Source: Datnioides undecimradiatus (lineage: Eukaryota; Chordata; Actinopteri; Lobotiformes; Datnioididae). From it: DNA of 64,000 nucleotides. This document shows, one piece after another, positions 47,630 to 59,111 of the stretch. Position numbers and translations under genes: made by a program. Location of the stretch: the NCBI GenBank assembly GCA_008933995.1, contig WARS01000036.1:6991285-7055284 (forward strand), read 5' to 3'. Under the pieces are notes generated by a model. The model was not told where the DNA came from and ran no database searches. It worked only from the letters and a program-made list of their open reading frames with translations. Positions within the stretch are counted from its first letter, which is position 1, and each line of letters opens with the position of its first letter.

Positions 47630-47700
47630 TTAAACTTACCTGTTGAAAATAGAGAAGATTTGAAACAAAAGGAGAAATGTTATAGACAAGTAAGAACCAA
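47630..47700 (-). promoter_or_regulatory. col4a2: Candidate recursive splice site (zero-length exon)
   Basis: On the minus strand a pyrimidine-rich run ends TCTTCTCTATTTTCAACAG and is followed at once by GTAAGTTT, so an acceptor directly abuts a donor (junction between 47640 and 47639). A possible branch point, CTATAAC, lies upstream. This is the Y-tract-CAG|GTAAGT signature of recursive splicing. It sits 212 bp 5' of exon 47427-47293, in the giant intron. Confidence 0.4.
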
Positions 47701-48111
47701 AGCATCACAACAAGGAAACAAGATGCACGAGAAACCTCAAAATGTGAGTTAAAACACATTTTACAAACTCCTGTTTGTATTTTCTGATTGCATCACAGGA
47801 GGGAGACAGACACCTTCTGCTTTGTTTGGTAAAGTCATCTCTTTCAGCTCTCTACACCCATCCAGTGGCCAAACAGTGTTCCTACAAATGTCTGCTGTCA
47901 GAGAACAGCTAGCAGATACAAACTGACTTAGGCATATGGAAGACCAGGAAGCAATACAACTAAATACAAACATGCAAACATGCAGAGACATCTCAGAAAA
48001 CATTTAATACTTGTGTTTTAGATATAGCTCTTTTAGATTCTACCTGAAAACTGTTTGAAACTGGAATACTGAACATCTTTTCCCTCTTTGTCAAATACAC
48101 AATCTACAGAT

Positions 48112-48143
<32 letters not shown>
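48112..48143 (+). repeat. (CA)n microsatellite
   Basis: About sixteen CA units in the col4a2 intron. Confidence 0.95.
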
Positions 48144-48148
<5 letters not shown>

Positions 48149-49604
48149 CGAGTGTTATTTTAAGACGTGCCAGAAAGTGCAGTGAGGAGATTAAGTGAAG
48201 GTAGATAAAGCCAGACTCTGCTGTCAAATGTCTCCTTAATGAAAATAAAGACACTCAGCGCGGCCAAACACACTAAAAAGGCAAAGTAAAGGGCTGTTTA
48301 AAGAGCATTTTGATTGCCGTCTGTTTGAAACTGCAGACAGCCTACTAATCTGCAAGCTAAATATAACAATTTGATTATGATACTCATAGTGATGAAAGAT
48401 ACAAGACAGGCAGGCAGATGGAAAGGAGGAAAATTGAGGGTTCGCCAGAGGCAGACGTATGTTTCTGTTCTCTAGGCCATCTTTAAACATCTCATTTTTA
48501 TCTCCTAATAGAGAAATACATTTGTGATGTGTTTGCCGGCTGTGCAATGATACACGTCCTCTCTTCGCCCACTTCACAGAATCACTGCTCTACACTAACA
48601 AGCAAAGGTGTCACAGGATATGTACAGTTCACATTGTCCTAACTTTATTCTAACGTGTATCAGTATGTATCTCACACAGACCTAATTCTAACAGCTGATG
48701 TAACCTCCCACACACACGTATGTACAACCGCGAGTGGTCATTTATTTTCTCAGAGGAGCTGCTCAGCTCAGGTGTAGTATGGGTGAGGAGCTTTGACTTA
48801 AAGGTTAAAAAAAAAAAAAAGTCAAACACGTGCCTCACACACACTCACACATACACACACACACACACAAGTGTATCTGAGTGTTTCTCAGAAACAGGAT
48901 GTTATGTGTGTCATTTAAATCTCAGAGTGGGACTGGACGCACTCAGGAGAGAGGACCAAGTGGGGCAGAGATGAGGACACGAGGGACAGCACTTTTACAA
49001 GGGTCGTAAAAACATGTGAGGATGAAGATACCCTGGGAATTGGCTGTTTTGGATGGTCAGGGAGTTCAGGGGGTCAATTACAGATGACCTCTGAGGTTTG
49101 GGGGCCTGACAGCGTTCCTGTGAGAACCAACAAAAACACTGATGCTGCTCTGGGCCTTGTTACAAGAAGCCTGAGCCAAAGGTCTCAGAGGAATTAATAA
49201 AACTACAGGGAGCCTAAACAATGTCAGACAACAATTCAAACAAGCTCACAGACAAATCAGATGCAGATAGTGTGAGATAAAGCCTCTGCTAAGCTTGTAT
49301 AGTACTGTGCGTGCACGTGTGTGAGTGGTAGTCAGAGATTTGTATATCTGGTGGCTTTTTGGAGCAGGATATGTGTGTTTTGTATGTGCTTCAGTCTCAA
49401 CCCTGAGGCTGTTGCCTACAGAGCAGACAACATACTGTCAAAACAACTCAAACTCCATGTGGATAGAGGGTGGTGTGTTACGGACTGGGCATTCACAGGA
49501 GAACTTCAAATATGTTAACATCAATACGTCTTGCCTGCTTTGGTGATGGGACACACACAACACAAAAGACAACATAAATGAAAAGGTCAGTAATCAAAAC
49601 ACGA

Positions 49605-49932
49605 GCTCAATGCTAATAGCTTGCTAACATGTGCACAATGACAATACTACAATGCTGATGTTAAGCAGGTTTTAATGCTTGCCATGATTGTGTTCTGCTT
49701 AGTTTAGCATGTTAGCATTTGCCAATTAGAACCAAACAAGAAGCACAGCTGAGGCTGATGGGAATGTGAGGAGCGTTGCAGGTATTTGGTTTCATGCCGG
49801 TGCCAGAGGAAAAAGAGGGGAACACCAAAATCAGAGTCATTAAAATTCATCCCCTAGGGACGGCAAACGTCTGTTCAAAGTTTCATTGCAATCCATACAG
49901 AAGCTGTGATATTTAAGTCTGGAACAAAAACA
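49605..49932 (+). repeat. Diverged teleost interspersed repeat, copy 1
   Basis: Contains TTGCTAACATGTGCACAATG, then TTTAGCATGTTAGCATTTGC, CAGCTGAGGCTGATGGGAAT, GCAGGTATTTGGTTTCATG and GTTCAAAGTTTCATTGCAAT. I recognise this word order from a repeat often found in percomorph introns and UTRs. A more diverged copy in the same orientation is at 57190-57520. The class is unknown to me. Confidence 0.6.
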
Positions 49933-51969
49933 GTGGACTGTACAGCCAACTGAGTCAGGCCAATATCATGTTTGATGATTAAAATGTTTACACAGTCATA
50001 AACTGGCAGAACTCTGAACAGCCAGAAAACAGCAGTTAAACATTTCTGCATGTGAACATGTCTGAGACTGAGCCTGGTGAGAACATGTCACACCTTTGAT
50101 GCCAGCATATCCCTTTAACAGCCACAGTAGTGTGTGTGAAGTGAACCCCTATCCTCCATATCAAACATGTGGATTCGTTGTTTTGTCTCCTAAAAGTTAA
50201 AAGACATCAGCTGCACCTTCTTGTCAGGATTATAGATTTGATTCAAAGTTTAGATCTTAGAGAAGAATCTGCTACCTGATCCCTTTTCTATGAAATCTCA
50301 CATACTCCATTGTGATTTTGGTCCCTTCAGCATATGAAGTAAGGTGAACTCTACCCGTTTGCCCTTATGGTTGTAATTCATCATCCTCATAAAAAGGAAA
50401 TTAATCATGCTGAGCAATTTTCTGAAGAAAATGGTTTCTGTCAAGGTTATACTTCACACTGAGGAAAAAGTAAAATATACAGTGACAGAGGAGTGGGCTG
50501 GGCTGAGGTGTAATAACTGAAAAGTGCCTTATTTCCAAAATAAACTGTCTGTGTGTGGGGGTATGAATGTGTGTATATAAAAACACGTGAGTGCATAAAA
50601 GATTCTTGTCTTGAGCACTGGCATGATACACACATTTGAACCATCATCTCTGTCTTTTTATTTGGTCCTGAATTGCATATGCCTATGTCTGCCTGCATAT
50701 GAGCTCTATAGATTAATCATTGATCATCTTTCTGATGACTAAGATTACTGCAATGACTGTAGCAACACATGAGACACAATTAGTTGCACTTTTTTTCTAT
50801 ACCATTCTTCTCATTGATGGTGTAATTGTGGGAGTGGAAACCTGCTGAAAAGAGTGTGCATGCACCTTTCTATCGCTGTGCATAAACACAGTTTTAGTCA
50901 TGAATCTATACAGCTTTATGCATCTGATCCGTTCCATATGGCGACCTGTAGCCAGTTCTTTCATTAGCACTCTGGACATTTATCATTTCCATCTCTCTCC
51001 TGCCCTCCCCACTCTTTAATTACCAGCCCTCCACAGCTCCACTTTCTTCATACCTCCTTACTCCCCATTCTTATCAGCTCATACTACTTCCGTCCAGCAT
51101 TTCCTCCCCTCCTCACCAAACTCTCAAGTGTTCTCACATCCCTTTATATATCTTCTTGTCCTCCTTTTTATGCCTGTATTCTTTGCCTTCCTGTCTCTAA
51201 AGGGTGGTTGGTGACCACATATAAGCCTGCATATCAGTCAAACACTGTCTGGGAAATGACTGGCCAAGTGTAAAGTTTAGAGTTGACACACACACAACAT
51301 CACAGACGAAGACAAAAAAGCAATTCTAATAGCAGGTGGGGGCCATGTAGCCAAAGGCAGAAGAAGGAAGGAAGGAAAATAATTCTTTAACAGGGCTGTG
51401 CTGTAAAAATCTGAAACTCTGTAAAAGAGAATGTGAAATCTAGATCAGAGGAAGTCAAAGCCTCTTCAGACATAAATGTCTTGGATTCACTAAGGAACAC
51501 TGAACACTCATACATATGTGTCTGTTTAGGACTGAGGTCCTCTCTGCGTTTGAAGGTTGTTCATGACTTTAACAGATTATGAAGCTCCGGAGAGATGTGC
51601 TGCCCTCTGGCTTTTTTCTGTCTGTGCTCCTTTATTATTCTTTCTGTCACAGACGACTCACGTCATACCTGCTGCTACAGTCTCGTGAGCTTCATAATGA
51701 GATACGACGAGCCGTCAATCAGCACTTGAATCTACCGAAGTCACAGGGGGGAGAGAAGGAAATTACAAAAATTACAAATTTCTTTGCAGGGCTTTACAGT
51801 CTGCACAACATATGATGTCCTCTTTCCTTCAGCCTTGAATTTACACAGCCTCACAGTTATTCACAACCACACGCCAGTCAAGTTGCAGTTATTACCCATG
51901 TCTACTCAGACTCAACTATGTTATTATTTCTTCATTTTATTCTATAATTTGTCATAATTTGGCCAAAAA

Positions 51970-52160
51970 TGTGTTTCCTGAAGCCACTGCGACCTTTGAC
52001 CACCAAAATCAGTTCATCCTTGAGTCCAAATGAATATTTGTGCCAAAATAGGATTCCTTTGAGGTGTTCCAGAGATATTGCCTTCAGAGGGTCAAACTGT
52101 AATTTGTGAGGTCACAGTAATCGCGACATTTGGCATTTGGTTACCAGAATCTCATCAGAT
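51970..52160 (+). repeat. Teleost interspersed repeat fragment (GACCTTTGACCACC type)
   Basis: Contains GACCTTTGACCACCAAAATC, AGTTCATCCTTGAGTCCAAA, GAATATTTGTGCCAAAAT and GAGGTGTTCCAGAGATATTG, then GTGAGGTCACAGTAATCGCG. It is the same family as the fragment at 18955-19110. Confidence 0.55.
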
Positions 52161-52189
52161 CATCCTGAGTCTATACTTAATAATATACT

Positions 52190-52250
52190 ATTTATATATA
52201 TATAGATAGATCTATCTATAGATAGATAGATCTATCTATATATATGTATA
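52190..52250. repeat. Palindromic TA/GATA satellite
   Basis: TATAGATAGATCTATCTATA at 52201-52220 is a perfect 20-bp palindrome. A second unit, ATAGATAGATCTATCTAT, follows directly, flanked by (TA)n. It could fold into hairpins. Confidence 0.85.
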
Positions 52251-54934
52251 AATATATAGCCCGCTGGGCTGATTGCTGGGACAGAGATCACAAACTGGGT
52301 TATACAGCATTAGACTTCAATGACATTTTTAACCACCAAGGCACGACGTAAGACGTATGTGTGTGTGTTAATGAGCGGGGGCAGGCAGATTAGAGTAAAT
52401 CTATGTGTGTTGAGACTGTCACGAATGTCTGTGGAAGTTAAGCATTTTAAAAGTCAACTTAATTTTCTCTTAACGTTTCTCAAAATTACATGGTGCTGGA
52501 ATTCTAATCGTTTTTATGGATGTATTTCATGGATAAAATAAACTGATTTACAAGTTAAATAAATCACATTTAAGCTCAGAGCCCCAAACAAGCACTGCTC
52601 TCATCATCAGACTTCACACAGATAAATAAGAGAGGGATTAAATGAGAGGTATGTGACAGGAGGAAACAAAAACAGACTGTAACGACACCATGAAATCAAA
52701 CACAGGAGAGAAAAGTCTGAATAAAGGGCAATAAAATGTCAAGTGACTCTTAAGAGACAAGAAGTTAGAGAAAGTAGAGACAGATTGTAAAAGAGCCATA
52801 AAACACCAGCCTTTCCCTCACTGACCTGCCAGCTGGTGTCTGCTTTTCATCCAGTCACTTCTCACCTCATTTGGGGGGCAAAAACTGCCACACACACAAA
52901 TACACACACATAAACATGCACACACACTTTGGTTTAGGTGAACAAAGTGACTGAAGCTGTGGTGTGAGATGAAGGGATGCTGATAGTGTAAAATTAGCCA
53001 AACACCAGGGAACATTTATAATGTATGTACAAGGTCCCTCAAACAGCCAATAGCTAGGAGCACTTCCTATCTCCATATTAAGGATTAACCTCTTATATGC
53101 ATCCTCACTGACAAGAAGACATCCCAGCTCCGATCGTTTGCAGCTGTAGGAATGTGTGAGGAGGATTTTGACAGTCTCCTCAAGTTAAACCTGACGGGTC
53201 ATGATGAGGAGAGAGCTGGTGTCCACTGGAGCTGACTGGAACTAAACATCTAACGCAAACAATGCAGTTACATATAGAAAGCTTATTTCTTTCATGCTAT
53301 ATTGTACATGCTGCAGTGATATCAAGCCCAACAGCCAGGATGTGCTCTTATTTGTGTAAGTTTTACTCTTCTGCTGCCAGCATCTAAACATTTAACAGCT
53401 ACGTGTCTCTACAAGCAATGATTGTGGTACTTCATAACACACTTTCACACACACACACAAATTTCATTGGCACTAATAAAATAGCTCACTGTGAGGCTGG
53501 TTGATTCGAAATACAATCAATCACAGTTGGGTGTGGTCACAGTGATGCAACAAACTTAAAACTTTCAACCACAAAACCCTGATTTTTAGCCTGTTATTAT
53601 TAAAATGATCATCGATCTCTACTGTGTTTGATTTTTTACATTTTCTATTTGACCCAGACCAGTTTTTCCCATAGCGTAAGCGTAAGTCTGGAAGTATGAG
53701 TAACATCCTACCTTTTTAAATACAGCTGCATTTTTAGTTGACATATTTACATGACTTCAAGCAAACTTAAGGGATTGCCTTCATGATGTTTGACCCATAT
53801 CAAGAAACCTGTGAGAAAATCCCTCCTCTTCACGCTGTTTAAAATGCAGTAACCATGATCTGCGTCCTCTTTTTGGGTGTATGTGGGTGTGTTTGCATTT
53901 CTCATTCCTAAATCACAGATCTATTAAAAGTTCCCCCATCTGACACCATAAATTTCATCTGGACCCAGACAGTCCCCTGGGGTGGACAGTTTGGGAACGA
54001 CACGCTAAAGAACAGGATGGGAACATGCAGCCCAGTGCACAAACCTCTGACCTCCGAGAGGAATAATATGAATCAATAAACAAGTGGCAGGAAGCTCCCT
54101 CTGTTATTCCAACTGTCTGTCTGACTCTGGAAAACCTGGGAGCTACAGATGACATTTAACAATTATTACAATAATTAAAATGAAGAAATCATGGCAAGAA
54201 AAAGATTGACTGATTAAAATATGAATTTAAAGATAACGAGGAGTGACAGAAATAGCAGTTATGATACATCAGAGAAAACACATATCATGTGAAACCAGAT
54301 TTAAATATTTCCTAAATATTTGGAATTTTTCACTTTTTATTCAAAATTTACTTTTATATTAACCGTGGTTCCAGGAGTCTGACATTTACACTGTACACAA
54401 ACAACGTTATTACCTGAAATCACAGCCGGCGTGCCCTCCTCATGGTTGTATATACTGTATCCTCTGAGAAATAACACAGGAATCTAAACAGGGGTTGTGG
54501 TGAGGGAAGACTGATGCTGTGCGGCGTGAACATTATTTTTTGATGTCATCAACACAGGACAGACCAGTGACAGCCACATGCTTCCACAGACACATCTTCA
54601 GACCACAGTGGGTGCGCTTACATTCACACAACACTCAGTCATGTAAACTCTGCATGGTGAGTGTGTCTGCGAGCTGCTGGATTCACAGGAAGGTGCATAA
54701 ATTAAGGTTGAGGTAAGCTTGAAACCAGTTAGCACGTGGCCGTGGCTGTGGGGAAAGAGACGGGATGAGATGGGATATTCTGTTAGTCACTGCATGAAGA
54801 CGTTGGCAAAATTTGATATGAGCAGCCCAGTCCCAATGTAAGAACGTGTGCAGAGACCTTTTTTTCCACCAGGTAAATGCTTTGTTTGAACCATAATGAT
54901 CTTTACTACACTAACTGACTGCCTGAATACTATG

Positions 54935-55225
54935 GAGGAAATATAAGAAAGAATGAATCAAGAGAAGACTAAAGGAAAAAAAATGACGGAGGCAAAGCTG
55001 AAAAGGACAAACGTAGGAAGGAAGGAAAGGTGGTGTGAAAAAAGGAAGTAGATGGTCAGGGAGGAGGGGTGTTAAAGTATGATTAAAGAGACAAAGAAAG
55101 GAAAAAAGAAAAAACATGAAGAAGAAATGAGTAAACATGAGGAGAGAAACCCATATCAAGAGAGAGGTTTGAAGGGGAAGCAAGGAAGTAGAAAGAAAGA
55201 AACCATGGAGGGATGAAAAGAGGCC
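54935..55225 (+). repeat. Purine-rich strand-asymmetric tract
   Basis: About 290 bp in which A and G dominate the plus strand, with GGAAGGAAGG, AAAGAAAGG and AGAAAGAAAG runs. It looks like a degenerate GA-rich low-complexity region, not a gene. Confidence 0.6.
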
Positions 55226-56152
55226 AGGAAGGTAAATAACAGCATGTAAACACTAAATGTCAGTCCTCTCTCTCAGACTCCCACAATCGTGGCTGAGACA
55301 TTTTGGTGGATTCAGTCCCACTGCTCTACGACCCAGCTCATATGTTTTTCTTGGATACATTTTTCTTGGACTCATTTCCTGAAGATCCGCATCCCCTCTA
55401 CATGATGCCCAGGGGGAAGTGCAGGGGGAGGCATGGCTCAGCTGCCCTGGAGGGGTAGGGGGAGATCAGGGGTTAGGGGAGAAGCTTGAGGGGCTCCGCT
55501 TGGAGGACAAAGAGGGTCCACAACTGGATGCCCCCAGGAGGACTCAGGCAGAATAAATAAACATCTGTAGATGATGTTTAGATATCTATTAGTGTGTGTT
55601 TAGATCTCCTGGCTGAATTCAGGGAGGTCAGCTTTCCAAATCCCCGGCTGAAGGAAAACTAGATGACTGCAGTGGATCAGAGCAGATATAAAATGAGACT
55701 CTAAGACTCAGAAAAATGAACAAGACAGTGCAGGCAGCAGGTGGAACAGCAACGTATGAAGCAAGATATGATCTGTGAGAAGGTTACAATGCTTTGTTGC
55801 CATAGAGACAAACCTCTCGCCAGACTTGGACCTCTGTTGCTACAGCAAGTTTCTCTGACTCATCGGCTTAAAGTTTCTCATGTGCACAGAGAGAGTGATG
55901 AAGTGGAGGGATAAAAACAGATGACATCCAGACAAACATCAGTCACTTGCTTTGTTTCCCCGCTGCTCTTTGTTTAGCCATTCAGTGCAGAGTGATTTAG
56001 ATGCTTGGAGACCAGTTTACATTAGAATTAATGTGTTTAGGCTCCGAGCTAATTTCTGCATGCGCATGTGACAGGTCCGCACAGCACGTGCACATGCATG
56101 TGCCAGAGATCTGACAGCATCCAGACCAGAAGTTAGTGACCAGTTAGACTGA

Positions 56153-56153
<1 letters not shown>

Positions 56154-56192
<39 letters not shown>
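56154..56192 (+). repeat. Compound (GT)n(GA)n microsatellite
   Basis: A GT run switches to a GA run at about 56179. Confidence 0.9.
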
Positions 56193-56398
56193 CTAGAGGG
56201 AGAGAGTCTAAGAGCATGTTGAGGACCAGGACTCGAGAGGGGATCCCTGAGAAAAGAACAGCTTGAACCTCCAGCTATCCCAGGGGTCTCTGGGGCCCGA
56301 CACCTGTGCTATTGCCTCACATTAGAGGAATGAGACGTCTCAAGTCTGTGGACTGAGCACATGTGTGTCTAAACAGGACACAGCTGCAGCCTGTGTGT

Positions 56399-56400
56399 AA

Positions 56401-56445
<45 letters not shown>
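56399..56445 (+). repeat. Compound (AT)n(GT)n microsatellite
   Basis: A short AT run followed by about seventeen GT units. Confidence 0.93.
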
Positions 56446-56448
<3 letters not shown>

Positions 56449-57189
56449 AAGAGTGAATATTGCGCAGTCTCAAATGAGGTGTTGCCCTTACCTCAGAGAC
56501 CGACCACCTGTGTGCCTGTATCATATGACCACCAGCGTCCGTGTGCACATCTGTATTGAAGTCCATCATGGGTGTGTTGCCTCTTTAATCCCACTGTTAC
56601 ATTTATCACTGTGATTATAATGCCATTACAGCTTCCATAGATTGGATTGCCCAGCAGTGATCTTCTGTTTGTAAAAGTCCACAAAGGAAACTCTGTCTCC
56701 TCAATGAAACTGTTCCCTGACGTTGTACATCACACCCAAGGGCACAAAGGTATGTATATTGAATTGTATATGGAGTGTAACAGTCTAAGAGACCACGGGA
56801 GCCACGATGAAGTGTGAGAATGTTGTTTTATATGTCTTTTCTTCTTTTGTGTGTATTTTTCATTGGGATTTGTTATTTTGACCCAAAGTTGGTCTTACTG
56901 ATTAAAATAAACATTTACAGTGAAAACAACATGATCACTAGAGGGGGAAACAGTAAAAAATAGTAACTATAGCTTCAGTGTAACAAGAATTTGTTAAGTG
57001 AGGCTATAGACAGACAATATATCCACTTTTACATACAATACTAATCAAACAAATATGCGACACACGTGCTGGTATTAGCCTGTTATGAATTTTTCAGGCG
57101 TTGCTGCCATTTTACAGACTAAATGATTTGATTTATTGAAACACGACTTAGATCAAAGTTATTTAAAGCTCTGTGAGCCCCCCCCTAAC

Positions 57190-57520
57190 TGAATGCCAGC
57201 ATGCTAACAAACCCTAAATGGCAATGCTAACATTATGATGTTTAACAGGTTATTGTTGACATGTTCATTATCTTAGGTAGCATGCCACCAGTTGTTAATA
57301 ATTAGGAATAACACAGATTATAGCCGAGATTGATGGGATTGAATATGTTTATATCTTGTGATAAATTTGACAAATACAAGTTTTTAGCTGATGAACAAAC
57401 AAATGAAGGGATCAGCAAAGACATCACATTTAATCCTTAATAGGACATGAATGTCTGCATCATGTTTCATGACAATTCATCTCATAGTTGTTGTGATTTT
57501 CTGATTAAAACCAAAAATGA
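57190..57520 (+). repeat. Diverged teleost interspersed repeat, copy 2
   Basis: Shares ordered words with the copy at 49605: ATGCTAACA, GGCAATGCTAACATTATGAT, GTTTAACAGG, GAGATTGATGGGATT, GGACATGAATGTCTGCATC and GTTTCATGACAATTCATCTC. It is more degraded than copy 1. Confidence 0.5.
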
Positions 57521-58925
57521 CAACTTCATTGGATCACTGAAGTCATTAGGATTCATCACCTAGGACCACTATCAGCATCATTATGAAGTGATTTACAAAT
57601 GGGCTAAAAATCCAACAACATTCAACGGTGGGAAAAAAAAACAAGCATGGAAAAAGAGATTTATGGTCAAATACCCAGCTGTGATGTTGGCTCCGAGTGA
57701 CATGGGCTACAGCCATTAACATTAGTGTCAGGGATACCCATGTAATCCTCAAGGTCTCCTTCTGCACCACCAACCCATCCAGCTGGACCAGTCCACAGTC
57801 CAATTTTGCCAGCCTGGAAAAGTTTTTCACTTTCCCACATGGGAATGCAACACCCTTTGCTATTCCAGCTGCAGTACACATTTCAGGATTGTTTGCAAGG
57901 GAGCAAATCAGGGCGAAGCTTGATGCATTTCTGTGGTTTAATGACTGATTCAGTGGCTTCACAGGTACTAACTCAGGTTTACCTGTAAATTACATTAAGT
58001 TCATATTCCACTATTACAATGTGAGACCTGATCCCTGCTCCTGGGAAAAAAAAAGTCTCAACTGAAAACATGTCTTTCTCAGAAAAGTGAAATAAATATG
58101 AGAGGACTTAGAGGAAATCTAATTGTTTCCTCTGTAGCCGGCCCCCGATGTACATTTCACAACAAAGCCTGATGGGGAACACATGGCGTTGCCGTGGTGA
58201 CCCAAAACTCACATTCTCATTTTTTCCTACAGCCCTCTTTGTTGACCATAACATTTCCTGACTGCTGTCTGCAAATCAAATGCATAGATCCCAGAGGATG
58301 TACAGTGTTAACACTTCATGTAACATGTTCTATTGTGAGTGTATGTACTACACAGAAGTGTTGTGGAATAGATGGTGTATATCTGTATGTGTTTTCAATG
58401 AGACCGAGAGAGAGATGGATTGATTTGTTAACAGGTCCAGTATTCACATGAAAGTAATGAGGAAACAGTTCCAGAACTGGGGGTACGCTTGTTTCAGGAC
58501 ATAAATGCAGTTCATTGCCACATGTCTCAGTGAGTGGGACTAAACTACGCATATGTTCCACAAGTCCCATGAGGAAGCAATTCACAGACCCAGCCACAAC
58601 ATGAAACAGAAGATCCCAGGCTTACTCTACTCATAGCCATCTTTGTTCACTGCTTGTCCTCGATTACACTCACGCCATGTACTCTGGTTGATGATAATAC
58701 CGTCGGGCTGCAGATAATAACTACTTTCTTAAATACACACAAAGTAGCAAACTGGAGTACTGAATGACTGTACTGTCAGAGGTGAAGGTGAAATAATCTG
58801 CTTCCAGCTGTAAATGGATACGGTGATGACAACATCAAGGTCATTAACTGAAATTAAAGGATCAGATAAGAAAATACTTAAGAAATTAATTACTTATTTC
58901 TCCAGTTGTCTCTTTTGTCATCTCT

Positions 58926-58954
58926 CCTGTGTGTTTGTGTGTGTGTGTGTGTGT
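58926..58954 (+). repeat. (GT)n microsatellite
   Basis: An interrupted GT run of about 28 bp in the col4a2 intron. Confidence 0.85.
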
Positions 58955-59064
58955 ATCTCACTCACTCAATTATCAGAATGAAAGCAGCATCATGTGCTGC
59001 ACACAAAAGGTCCTGAGTCTCCTGGGCCTCTAAAGGCTAAAACTAACTGTAACAGCTAAAATAG

Positions 59065-59111
59065 AAAACCTTCCTCAAAATTGATCTCAGATCAATTTTG
59101 AGGAAGGTTTT
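59065..59111. repeat. 47-bp perfect palindrome (23-bp arms, 1-bp spacer)
   Basis: The left arm, 59065-59087 (AAAACCTTCC..TTGATCT), is the exact reverse complement of the right arm, 59089-59111, around a single C at 59088. Partial copies of the arm (TTTTGAGGAAGATCAATTTC) follow directly on the right. Confidence 0.95.

Noticed and set aside
56369-56569. Possible upstream col4a2 exon ending at a strong donor (GAG|GTAAGG near 56492, minus strand)
   Set aside because: The open frame has no Cys-rich 7S or Gly-X-Y residues and no convincing acceptor. It is probably a cryptic donor.
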